Source: Haloferax sulfurifontis ATCC BAA-897 (GTDB lineage Archaea; Halobacteriota; Halobacteria; Halobacteriales; Haloferacaceae). Taken from it: a stretch of 64,000 nt of DNA. A model generated the notes under the pieces. It was not told the DNA's origin, ran no database searches, and was given only the letters and a program-made list of their open reading frames with translations. The DNA is taken from assembly GCF_000337835.1 (NCBI RefSeq), contig NZ_AOLM01000002.1:1-64000 (forward strand), written 5' to 3'. The translations under genes and the position numbers were made by a program. Position 1 is the first letter of the stretch. Each line of letters starts with the position of its first letter. This document shows positions 34,457-42,216 of this stretch, piece after piece.

Positions 34457-35638
34457 ATGAAGCGACGCGCCCTCCTCTCGACCGTCGCCGGGTCGGCTCT
34501 CGGACTCGCCGGCGGCTGTCTCTCCGACACCGACGCCCCGACCGACACACCCACGAACCCGCAGACCACCACGGCCGCGACTGACGGCCCGGCCGAGTCA
34601 GACACGCCGGGGCCGGGTTCCGAGTCCGGCGCCGGTCTCTCGGTCGTCAACGAGGACGACGAGCCGCACGCGCTGTCGGTCCGAGTGACCGACGGCGACG
34701 AGACGCGCGTCGACAGTTCGCTCGACGTCGGTGCCGGCCCCGGCTACGGTCGGAACGTCGCGAACGACCTCGTCGACGCCGGTCGTTACCGCGTCGTCGC
34801 GGAACTCGACACGGGCGCGACGCTCGACTACGAGTGGACGGTCACGAACGAGACGCGCCGCCTCGAACTCGTCGTCACGTCCGACGCCGGCCTCGAACCG
34901 CGACAGCGCGTGACGCCGGCACTCGACGACGCCGACCTGCCGTACTCGGTGCCGGGCTCGACGGACATCTTCTCGCCGCCGACCGCGGGGATTCGGAACC
35001 GGAGCGACGCCGACGCCCGGCTGACGGTCGCCATCGAACACGGCGGGACCCGCTTTTTCGAGCACGCGTTCGACGCGGCGACCGACAGAGAGATTTCGAC
35101 GCCGGCGCTCGTGAAGTCCCACGGCACCTACGAGGTGTTCGTGGAGGCCGACGACGGCCGCACCGCGACCCACGAGTGGCACATCCCGGAGAAGTGGGCG
35201 TGGCCGACGCTCGCGGTACTCGTCGCGGACGACGGCTCGCTCCGGGTCGGCTCTGGATGGCCCGAGATGGCCTCGGTTCGCGTGACGAACGAGGACGAGA
35301 CGGAACGCGACCTGACGCTGACGCTCGTCCGACCCGACGACGCCGATGCCGGCGGTGACGACGCCGGCGGGGCCGGCACCGACTCTGGTGGTACGGTCGT
35401 CTCGGAGACGGCGCAGACTGTCCCACCCGGTGAGTCGACCGTGGCGGTCGACATCCCCATCGGCGACGAGTACGAGCTAACCGTCGAGACGGCCGCGGGG
35501 TCGGAGACGGTCGACTACCCGGCGTGTTACTGCTGGAGCACGACTGCGGAAGTAACGGTCGGCGGTAACTCGGCGGGGGGTTCGAACGGCGGAGACGACG
35601 GTCCGTCGGTCGAGTCGTTCCAGTACGTCTGCGAGTGA
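34457..35638 (+). CDS. secreted lipoprotein, function unknown
   Basis: A 393-residue protein with an N-terminal signal MKRRALLSTVAGSALGLAGG and lipobox Cys (GGC) near 21. A Thr/Pro/Asp-rich spacer follows, then beta-rich extracellular repeats (LSVRVTDGDE, FVEADDGRTATHEW, LRVGSGWPEMASVRVTN). Near the end is YPACYCW, a close Cys pair. It looks like a surface protein with Ig-like domains. It lies between the permuted binding protein and the convergent livF. The 214 bases before it hold only a pyrimidine-rich TTCCGTTT repeat. Confidence 0.7.
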   Translation: MKRRALLSTVAGSALGLAGGCLSDTDAPTDTPTNPQTTTAATDGPAESDTPGPGSESGAGLSVVNEDDEPHALSVRVTDGDETRVDSSLDVGAGPGYGRNVANDLVDAGRYRVVAELDTGATLDYEWTVTNETRRLELVVTSDAGLEPRQRVTPALDDADLPYSVPGSTDIFSPPTAGIRNRSDADARLTVAIEHGGTRFFEHAFDAATDREISTPALVKSHGTYEVFVEADDGRTATHEWHIPEKWAWPTLAVLVADDGSLRVGSGWPEMASVRVTNEDETERDLTLTLVRPDDADAGGDDAGGAGTDSGGTVVSETAQTVPPGESTVAVDIPIGDEYELTVETAAGSETVDYPACYCWSTTAEVTVGGNSAGGSNGGDDGPSVESFQYVCE

Positions 35639-35671
35639 TCGCCGAAAAATAACGCCGGATTTCGAGGCGGG

Positions 35672-36433
35672 CTATCCGCCGAGGAAGTCCTGCCGGACCT
35701 GTTCGTCTTCGAGGAGCGCCGTCCCGGTGTCCATGTAGCGGTTCTGTCCGTTGGCGAGGACGTAGCCGCGGTCACAGCGCCGGAGCGCCTCCTTGGCGTT
35801 CTGTTCGACCATCAGGATGGCCGTGCCGGCCTCGTTGATTTCGTCGATTTTGTCGAACATCTCCTCGACGAGGTCGGGCGCGAGGCCCGCCGACGGCTCG
35901 TCTAAGAGCAGGAGGTCGGGGTCGAGCATGAGCGCGCGACCCATCGCGAGCATCTGCTGTTGCCCGCCGGACATGGTGCCCGCCTTCTGGTCTTTCCGCT
36001 CTCTGAGGATGGGGAACCGCTCGTAGACCGCCTCCATGGCGTCCTTCGGTACCTCGTCGAGGATGTACGCGCCCATTTCGAGGTTCTCTTCGACCGTCAG
36101 CGTCGGGAAGACGTTGTCGTTCTGCGGGACGTAGCCGATGCCGACGTGGATGATGTCCTCGGGCCGGCGGCCGGTGATGTCCTCGTCTTTGAACCGGACG
36201 TTGCCCCCCATGTGGACGGTCAGTCCGAAGACGGACTTCATCGTCGTCGATTTGCCGGCCCCGTTCGGCCCGACGATGGTGACGTACTCGCCGTCGAACA
36301 CGTCCATGTCGACGTCGGTGAGAATCTGGAGGTCGCCGTAGCCGGCGTCGAGGTTGCGGACGCGCAGGAGCACGTCGTCGCGGCCCTCGACGCCCGCGCC
36401 GCTCGTCGCGTCGGTGTTGGCGTCGACGCTCAT
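35672..36433 (-). CDS. livF: branched-chain amino-acid-type ABC transporter ATP-binding protein LivF
   Basis: A 253-residue ATPase: Walker A GPNGAGKSTTMK, signature MSGGQQQMLAMGRAL, Walker B LLLLDEPSAGLAPDLV. The end (YRFMDTG-like, here RYMDTGTALLEDEQVRQDFLGG) is typical of LivF. Last gene of livHMGF; its ATG overlaps the livG stop by four bases. After the stop the minus strand has a short T run (TTATTTTTC) before the convergent lipoprotein gene. Confidence 0.92.
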   Translation of the reverse strand: MSVDANTDATSGAGVEGRDDVLLRVRNLDAGYGDLQILTDVDMDVFDGEYVTIVGPNGAGKSTTMKSVFGLTVHMGGNVRFKDEDITGRRPEDIIHVGIGYVPQNDNVFPTLTVEENLEMGAYILDEVPKDAMEAVYERFPILRERKDQKAGTMSGGQQQMLAMGRALMLDPDLLLLDEPSAGLAPDLVEEMFDKIDEINEAGTAILMVEQNAKEALRRCDRGYVLANGQNRYMDTGTALLEDEQVRQDFLGG

Positions 36434-37293
36434 ACGTTGCCTCCGAGGTAGGCCTCGATGACCTCTTCGTTGCTCCGAATCTCGTCTGGCGTCCCCTCGG
36501 TGAGCACCGAGCCCTGGTGGAGGACGATGACGTGTTCACAGTTGTTCATGATGAGGTCCATGTCGTGTTCGACGAGCAGGAACGTGTAGCCCTGCTCGCG
36601 GAGTTCGTGTACGTGTTCGAGTAGCTTCTTCTCGAGCGTGGGGTTGACCCCGGCGAACGGTTCGTCCAAGAGTAGCATGTCGGGGTCGGTCAGAAGCGCC
36701 CGCGCCATTTCGAGGAGTTTGCGCTGGCCGCCCGAGAGGTTGCCCGCGTACTCCTCTGCGATGTGGGCGATGTCGAAGAAGTCGAGCACCTCCCAGACGC
36801 GTTCGAGCAGTTCCTCTTCCTGTTCGCGGACGTCGTCGCGGACGCCCGGCATGACCGAGCGCCACAGCGTCTCGCCCCGCTGGTGTTTCGGCGCGAGCAT
36901 CATGTTTTCGAGGACGGTCATCTCGCTCAGTTCGCGGGCGATTTGGAACGTCCGGACCATCCCGCGGTTGGCGATTTGGTGCGGCTCCTCGCCGGTGATG
37001 TCCTCGCCGTTGAACGTGACCGTGCCGGCGTCGGGCTTGAGCATGCCCGTGATGAGGTTGAACGTCGTCGACTTGCCGGCCCCGTTCGGGCCGATGAGGC
37101 CCGTGAGCGTCCCGGATTCGACCTCGAAGGTCGCGCCGTCGACGGCGGTGATGCCGCCGAAGGACTTCTCCAGTCCCTCGACCTGAAGCGGGTAGTCGAC
37201 CGACGTGTCGACCCCGGAGGCGAACGCGCCGAGCGCCCCCTCGTCGACCTTGTTCGCCACGTCTTCGACGGGCTGGTCGGCGGCGTCACTCAT
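36430..37293 (-). CDS. livG: branched-chain amino-acid-type ABC transporter ATP-binding protein LivG
   Basis: A 287-residue ATPase with an extra acidic N-terminal stretch of about 45 residues before LQVEGLEKSFGG. Walker A GPNGAGKSTTFN, signature LSGGQRKLLEMARAL, Walker B LLLDEPFAGVNPTL, and the LivG-type C-terminal EVIEAYLGG are all present. It overlaps livM by eight bases and livF by four. Confidence 0.92.
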   Translation of the reverse strand: MSDAADQPVEDVANKVDEGALGAFASGVDTSVDYPLQVEGLEKSFGGITAVDGATFEVESGTLTGLIGPNGAGKSTTFNLITGMLKPDAGTVTFNGEDITGEEPHQIANRGMVRTFQIARELSEMTVLENMMLAPKHQRGETLWRSVMPGVRDDVREQEEELLERVWEVLDFFDIAHIAEEYAGNLSGGQRKLLEMARALLTDPDMLLLDEPFAGVNPTLEKKLLEHVHELREQGYTFLLVEHDMDLIMNNCEHVIVLHQGSVLTEGTPDEIRSNEEVIEAYLGGNV

Positions 37294-38653
37294 CGGTCTC
37301 ACCCCCTTCGGCCGCGGCGTCGACACCGCCGTCGGTGCGGACCGAATCGTCGTCCCCGCCGTCGGCGGTCATCGACTTCGGCCGCGACAGCGGGATGACC
37401 GACGCCGTCTCCTTGCGGTAGCCGAGCATCCCCTCCGGCCGGTTGTGCATCAGCCAGATGAGCACGAGGCCCATCACGACCAGTTGGAGCTGTCGGATGC
37501 TGTCGACCGTGTACAGGAGGAACGGCACGGGGTCGAACTGCGAGATGAGCGGCGAGATGGCCTGCCCGAAGCCGGACGGCGAGTCGAGGTTGGGGAACAC
37601 CGCCGTCACGAGGTTCTGGAAGTACCGCGGCCCCTGATAGAGCACCGCCGCGAAGACGGCCCCGCCGAGGACGCTCCCCGTGTTCGAGCCGGCCCCGCCG
37701 ATGATGAGGGCAATCCAGACGAAGAACGTCACGCGCGGCCGGAAGAAGTTCGGCGTCACCGCGCCCTGCGGGACGAGCCAGAGGATGCCGGCGAGCCCCA
37801 TCAGCGCACAGCCGAGCATGAACGACTTGATTTTGAACCGGTCCGTGTTTTTGCCGAGGGCGTTCGCCACGTCCTCGTCCTCGCGGATGGCCTTCAGCAC
37901 GCGGCCGAACGGCGACTCGCCGGTGCGCTTGAGTAACCAGTAGAACGCCGCGACGAAGCCGAGGAGCAACAGCCCGTAGATGAGGCCGTCGACGACCGGC
38001 TTGGGGTTCCTCGGCACCACCACTTGGAAGGCGTCGACGAAGCCGAGGTACGCGTCCCAGAGGCCGACGCCGCGGAGCAACGCCTCAAGCGGCGGGGCGA
38101 AGTCGAGGATGAGTCCCGACCCGCCGCCGAAGCCGACGCGGTTGCCGAACAGCTGGAACTGCTGGAGTTCGCCCGAGAGGAAGCTGAACCGGACGATTTC
38201 CGACATGGCGATGGTGACGATAGCCAAGTAGTCGGCCCGCAACCGGAGCGCCGGGAGCGCGACCACGAGCCCCAACAGCGCGGCCGCGAGCATCCCGGCG
38301 AGGATGCCGACCCAAAGCGGGAGACCGAGACCGCCGACCTGCGCCGCGCCGCCGGCGACGTACGTCGGTTTCGTCACGATTGCCGTGACGTAGACGCCGA
38401 CGGCCATGAAGCCGACGATGCCGATGTTGAACAGCCCGGTGTACCCCCAATGGAGGTTGAGCGCGAGCGACAGCATGGCGAAGACGCCGATGTAGAACGT
38501 CAGCGTCGCGATGGAGTTGAGCTGTCCGCGGAGCGTGTAGCCGAGGACGAACCCGGCGAGGACGTACGCGAGGTACGTCGCGAGGAGGACCAGCACGATG
38601 AGGCCCGCGTCGCCGCCCGGAATGCGGTCGGTGAAGTCGTCGCGGACGCTCAT
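37286..38653 (-). CDS. livM: branched-chain amino-acid-type ABC transporter permease LivM
   Basis: A 455-residue permease with about ten membrane helices. It has NLHWGYTGLFNIGIVGFMAVG, the LivM hallmark (cf. GLLNFGHVAFFAIG), LRADYLAIVTIAMSEI, and the ATPase-contact loop GRVLKAIREDEDVANALGKN. The longer C-terminus ends in a charged cytoplasmic tail. Overlaps with livH (four bases) and livG (eight bases) show coupled translation. Confidence 0.92.
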   Translation of the reverse strand: MSVRDDFTDRIPGGDAGLIVLVLLATYLAYVLAGFVLGYTLRGQLNSIATLTFYIGVFAMLSLALNLHWGYTGLFNIGIVGFMAVGVYVTAIVTKPTYVAGGAAQVGGLGLPLWVGILAGMLAAALLGLVVALPALRLRADYLAIVTIAMSEIVRFSFLSGELQQFQLFGNRVGFGGGSGLILDFAPPLEALLRGVGLWDAYLGFVDAFQVVVPRNPKPVVDGLIYGLLLLGFVAAFYWLLKRTGESPFGRVLKAIREDEDVANALGKNTDRFKIKSFMLGCALMGLAGILWLVPQGAVTPNFFRPRVTFFVWIALIIGGAGSNTGSVLGGAVFAAVLYQGPRYFQNLVTAVFPNLDSPSGFGQAISPLISQFDPVPFLLYTVDSIRQLQLVVMGLVLIWLMHNRPEGMLGYRKETASVIPLSRPKSMTADGGDDDSVRTDGGVDAAAEGGETDE

Positions 38654-39756
38654 GCGGTCGCCCTCCCGCTGAACAGCCCGGACGGTTTCACGAGCAGGAT
38701 GACGATCATGACGACGAAGGCGGCGGCCCGCGAGAACGCCGAGGGAATCCACAGGACCGACATGGACGCCGTCAGCCCGATGACGAGGCCACCGGCGATG
38801 GCCCCGTAGATGGAGCCGATGCCGCCGAGGATGACCGCGGCGAAGATGAGAAGCAACAGGAGCCACCCGTCGTTGAACCCGAGTGTCCCCTTCCAGAGGA
38901 TGAACATGTACCCGGCGACGCCGGTCAGTCCGCCGCCGATAATCCACGTCGCGCGGACGACGCGCTCGGTGGAGATACCGGTGATGAGCGCGAGGTCCTT
39001 GTTGTCGGCCATCGCGCGCATCGCCTTCCCGAGTTTCGTCCGCTGTAAGAGGACGTGAACCCCGAGCATCAGCGCCGAGGCGACGACGAGGAGCGTGATG
39101 TCGTGGGCGTTGATGAAGACCGTGCCGTCGATGAAGTACAGCGATACCGAGGGCGGCTGGGCGGTCGTGCCGCGAACGTCGGAACCGAAGACGAACTGCA
39201 TCAGGTAGCGGAGCGCGAACGCGACGCCGACGCTCGTGATGAGAAGCGTGATGCCGTCCTCGTTTCGAATCGGCCTGAAGATGGTTCGGTCGACCGCGAG
39301 CGACAGCGCGATGGAGAAGGCGCCGGAGACGACGATGCCGGCGACGACCGCCAGCGGCGTCGAGAGTACCCCGATACCGAGCGTCCCACCGTAGACCGAC
39401 CCCCCGGCCCCGACGAGCAGGAGCGCGCCGATATCGGCGCGGCCCAACCCGGCGATGAGGTACGTCGTCGCCCACCCCGAGAACGCACCGGCCGTGATGT
39501 AGTCGCCGTGCGAGAAATTAGCGAAGTTTAGAATACTGTACGTCATCGACAACCCGATGCCCGCGAGGCCGATTACGAGCCCCCGCATCAGACCATCCCA
39601 GACGAGCGTGCCAATGTCGGCAAACTGCGTCTGCCCCGTTGCTAACCCGCGAAGTAAGTCACCGAGTAGTACGACTACGATGACCGCCAAGACGAGCGCG
39701 AACGGACGCTCGATGGCGAACTGCCTTCCACGGGAGTAGGTTTCGGCAATACCCAT
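38650..39756 (-). CDS. livH: branched-chain amino-acid-type ABC transporter permease LivH
   Basis: A 368-residue permease with about eight helices. Signatures: LGMTYSILNFANFSHGD-like region (here SMTYSILNFANFSHGDYITAG) and the contact loop TKLGKAMRAMADNKDLALITG. First gene of livHMGF. Upstream, TATA-like GATTTATC and TTTATGG boxes lie 30-50 bases before the ATG, so the mRNA may have a short leader. No canonical binding-protein gene precedes it, which is unusual for this operon type. Confidence 0.92.
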   Translation of the reverse strand: MGIAETYSRGRQFAIERPFALVLAVIVVVLLGDLLRGLATGQTQFADIGTLVWDGLMRGLVIGLAGIGLSMTYSILNFANFSHGDYITAGAFSGWATTYLIAGLGRADIGALLLVGAGGSVYGGTLGIGVLSTPLAVVAGIVVSGAFSIALSLAVDRTIFRPIRNEDGITLLITSVGVAFALRYLMQFVFGSDVRGTTAQPPSVSLYFIDGTVFINAHDITLLVVASALMLGVHVLLQRTKLGKAMRAMADNKDLALITGISTERVVRATWIIGGGLTGVAGYMFILWKGTLGFNDGWLLLLLIFAAVILGGIGSIYGAIAGGLVIGLTASMSVLWIPSAFSRAAAFVVMIVILLVKPSGLFSGRATA

Positions 39757-39916
39757 TGATAACTATCCTCATGATATGTGCGGACCATAAACATAGATAA
39801 ATCTTTCCCCATCGGTCGTCTTTACTGACCCTACTCGGCATCCCGCAGGAATGCGATTCCCCGATTTGGAGTCGAATCGGCGACACTTAAATGCGGATAG
39901 AGCCACGACAGACCCC

Positions 39917-40474
39917 ATGCGCGTCAGTTCGGCGGCGTTTTCGGACCTCGACGACCTCGCCGACCTGTGGGTCGAACTCGCCGCGGACCAGCGGGCGTTC
40001 GGGTCGCACCTCCGCGCCGACGCCAACCGGACGCCGATTCGGGAGGCGCTGGCTCGGCACGTCGCCGCCGACGGGGTGCTCGTCGCCCGCGAAGGCGATT
40101 CGGCGGGCGGTACGGAGGGTGGCACGGAGGGTGAGACAGGGGCCGGAAGCGACACGGAGGCCGCGGGCGCGGGCGGTCTCGTCGGCTTCGTCATGTTCGA
40201 CATCGAGGCGGGGGCGTACGAACAGGACGTGACCCGCGGGATGATTCGGAACCTGTTCGTTCGCCCGTCGTCCCGAGACGCCGGCGTGGGCACGCGACTG
40301 CTGGAGGCCGCGGAGAACGCCCTCGGAGCGGCTGGAGCCGACACCGTCGCGCTGGACGTGCTGGCGGCCAACGACGCCGCCCGTCGGTTCTACCGACGAC
40401 ACGGCTATCGACCCCACCGCGTCGAACTGGAGAAATCGATGCGAAGCGATACACACTCAAAGGAGGACGGGTAA
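39917..40474 (+). CDS. GNAT family N-acetyltransferase
   Basis: A 185-residue GNAT protein: N-terminal SAAFSDLDDLADLWVELA, an acidic low-complexity insertion of about 25 residues (GGTEGGTEGETGAGSDTEAA) in the middle, then IRNLFVRPSSRDAGVGTRLL (acetyl-CoA loop) and NDAARRFYRRHGYRP. The substrate is unknown. The ATG at 39917 lies 27 bases after the TATA-like CTTAAATG. The tRNA-Thr gene starts 11 bases after its stop. Confidence 0.82.
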   Translation: MRVSSAAFSDLDDLADLWVELAADQRAFGSHLRADANRTPIREALARHVAADGVLVAREGDSAGGTEGGTEGETGAGSDTEAAGAGGLVGFVMFDIEAGAYEQDVTRGMIRNLFVRPSSRDAGVGTRLLEAAENALGAAGADTVALDVLAANDAARRFYRRHGYRPHRVELEKSMRSDTHSKEDG

Positions 40475-40485
40475 TCGACAGACGC

Positions 40486-40559
40486 GCCAGGAGAGCATGG
40501 GCGGTTCATGCACTCGACTTGTAATCGAGACTTCGTGGGTTCGAATCCCACTCCTGGCT
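40486..40559 (+). tRNA. tRNA-Thr (anticodon TGT)
   Basis: A 74-base tRNA: acceptor GCCAGGA/TCCTGGC, anticodon arm CTCGA-CTTGTAA-TCGAG, T arm GTGGGTTCGAATCCCAC, discriminator T. No clear promoter of its own is seen; it may be read through from the GNAT gene. Confidence 0.95.
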
Positions 40560-40638
40560 TCTTTCGGCGTTTCGTTCGTTCTTCCCGAGTCTCGTCGTCA
40601 CCCAGCCACCGTCGCAGTCGGTGCCTCGACGCGCGCCG

Positions 40639-41058
40639 TCAGTTCCGGCGGGCGGGCGACCGCACGCGAATGAGGAGAAGGGACCCCGGAACGCCGAGGA
40701 CGAGCGCGCGGAACGGGTTATGCTTGATGATAACGTCGGGGTCGAGCGGCTCCGACTGGAGGTCCGTGATGCGGATACACGAGTAGTAGACCGTGACGTG
40801 AGTCAACACGTACGCGAACGCCGCGGGGACGACGACCGGATACCGAACCCCGAGCATCGCCAGCGCCTCGAACGCGAGGGCGGTGAGCGCCGAGATGAAA
40901 AGGAGGTTTCCCAGTTGGAGCGTGACGCCGGTCAGCGCGGTTATCGCGGTGTCGAACAGCGACGCGCCGTAGGGCGTGTACGTGAGGGCGGTGACGACAG
41001 CCACCGCTCCGAGAAAGAGCCCGGCGAACAACCCAGACAGCGCGTACACGAACTCCAT
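40639..41058 (-). CDS. small integral membrane protein, function unknown
   Basis: A 139-residue protein with about four hydrophobic segments (FVYALSGLFAGLFLGAVAVV; LQLGNLLFISALTALAFEAL; YPVVVPAAFAYVLTHVTVYY; FRALVLGVPGSLLLI). It ends with a short basic tail. No family is recognised. It converges with tRNA-Thr. Confidence 0.65.
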   Translation of the reverse strand: MEFVYALSGLFAGLFLGAVAVVTALTYTPYGASLFDTAITALTGVTLQLGNLLFISALTALAFEALAMLGVRYPVVVPAAFAYVLTHVTVYYSCIRITDLQSEPLDPDVIIKHNPFRALVLGVPGSLLLIRVRSPARRN

Positions 41059-41206
41059 TGGAGGACCGTTACGGGCCCGACGAGTGCGGGGAATTTAGTT
41101 CTACCCCCCTCGTTATCGCGGGAGAAAATTAGAGAACGCCGCCCTGCGCGGCGCTGGACCGCCGTCGAGACGGAATTTTATCTTCACCCGGAGCATCTCG
41201 TTCGGT

Positions 41207-41293
41207 ATGCACGCGACCGACCAGTTCATGCTCGCCGTGACGCTCCTCCTCTTCGCGCTCCTCCTCGTCGGCTTGCTTCTCGCACTCGTGTAG
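41207..41293 (+). CDS. 28-residue single-pass membrane microprotein
   Basis: A short frame translating to a short polar head (MHATDQFM) and one continuous hydrophobic helix rich in Leu, Val and Ala. The TATA-like ATTTTATC at 41175-41182 lies 28 bases before the ATG, a good leaderless promoter, which is the main reason to accept it. It ends 41 bases before the zinc-finger microprotein gene. It could be a membrane-anchored regulator or a toxin-like helix; nothing in the sequence decides. Confidence 0.5.
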   Translation: MHATDQFMLAVTLLLFALLLVGLLLALV

Positions 41294-41334
41294 GGAGAAA
41301 ACTTATGTGATATTCATGGAGGATACTAGTTACC

Positions 41335-41493
41335 ATGCCGGAATGTCAGAACTGTGGTTCGTTCGTGACGCCCGCATACGCTCGAGTCTTCACCCCCGAT
41401 GGCATGGAGGACCCGCGCGTCTGTCCGAACTGCGAGGATATGGTCCGCGACGGCGCACAGGTGCGGGCGGCCCGCTCACCGAGAAATCACTAA
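41335..41493 (+). CDS. 52-residue zinc-finger microprotein (CPxCG-like, DUF7563-type)
   Basis: It begins MPECQNCGSFVTPAYARVF and continues with VCPNCEDMVRDG, giving two CxxC knuckles that can hold one zinc ion. Such small CPxCG-type proteins are common in haloarchaea and mostly of unknown role. TATA-like AACTTATG lies about 30 bases upstream and GGAGG 12 bases upstream of the ATG. It converges with the HTH gene. Confidence 0.75.
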   Translation: MPECQNCGSFVTPAYARVFTPDGMEDPRVCPNCEDMVRDGAQVRAARSPRNH

Positions 41494-41505
41494 CGGTCCG
41501 AGCCG

Positions 41506-41736
41506 TTACTGCGCGACGTGGTAGTGCTCGGCGTCCTGTCGGACGAAGCCGCGCTTCGAGAGCGTGCTGAGAATGCTGTAGAGAGCGATTTTCTTCATCT
41601 CCAGCCCGTTTTGCAGGTCGGTGATGGACGCGCCGTCGTGCGTGGTGAGATAGAGGTACACGAGTTTGGCCGAGGGCGATTCGAGTTCGCCGGGGACTTC
41701 GATGGTCGGAACCGTCTGTTGCATGGTCGTTGTCAT
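41506..41736 (-). CDS. small winged helix-turn-helix DNA-binding protein
   Basis: A 76-residue protein: SAKLVYLYLTTHDGASITDLQNGLEM followed by LYSILSTLSKRGFVRQDAEHY, a MarR/TrmB-type winged helix. Probably a transcription regulator with no ligand domain. The TATA-like TTTTATTATC lies about 25 bases upstream of the first ATG; a second ATG four codons in is possible. Confidence 0.8.
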   Translation of the reverse strand: MTTTMQQTVPTIEVPGELESPSAKLVYLYLTTHDGASITDLQNGLEMKKIALYSILSTLSKRGFVRQDAEHYHVAQ

Positions 41737-41959
41737 CCTCTTTGCTTCGACGATAATAAAACTCTCTTACAACAATCGTCGAAGAACGGGGGCCGGGAAT
41801 GAGGCGTCGAACGTCTCGAATTCGGGAGAATCGTCGAATTCGTCACGAACGTACATCGCACGAAACCCGGCGTTCGACGCCTCCGACTTCGACGACAGTC
41901 GAAGAGCGCGAGTCGCGGGTCGTCGAGTCCCGAACGCTCCGGGCGTCGCGGTTTCGAGA

Positions 41960-42057
41960 CGGAAGGGGCGGGAGTCGAACCACGCGAAGCCATTGAAAAC
42001 CACCGGTCCGACCGCGAGGGCCTGTGCCGGTGTGCTCTACCACTGAGCCACCCTTCC
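41960..42057 (-). pseudogene. tRNA-like sequence, probable tRNA pseudogene
   Basis: The 5' part is a perfect tRNA acceptor and D arm (GGAAGGG, TGGCTCAGTGGTAGAGCA). The 3' end closes the acceptor stem (CCCTTCC), with a T-loop GGTTCGACTCC. The T stem is mismatched, no seven-base anticodon loop with U33 can be drawn, and the element is 98 bases, about 25 too long. CACCGG/CCGGTG can pair around a 20-base loop. A TATA-like GGCTATTTGC sits about 27 bases upstream, so it may be transcribed. Confidence 0.5.
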
Positions 42058-42076
42058 GGCCGGGCGTAGGTGTCGA

Positions 42077-42130
42077 GCGGGCAAATAGCCGTTGGTGGGT
42101 TCGGTCACGGGCACGCGGTTCGGCGGGTCG
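42077..42130. repeat. repeat copy B, containing the promoter of the tRNA-like element
   Basis: gcgggcaaatagccgt, then ggtggg and gcggttcggcgggtcg, matching 13636-13680 apart from short insertions. The TATA-like box faces the tRNA-like element on the minus strand. Confidence 0.55.
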
Positions 42131-42216
42131 AGCGCCCGTCGATGCGCCGCTGGGCGGCTGGCGGCGTCGAAAGAAATGTCGCCTGCGACGACGCGACCGG
42201 CGCGGTCGGAGTCGGC

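Noticed and set aside
41960-42057. Calling a normal intron-containing tRNA here
   Set aside because: I could not draw a proper bulge-helix-bulge or a seven-base anticodon loop with U33, and the T stem is mismatched; recorded instead as a tRNA-like pseudogene.
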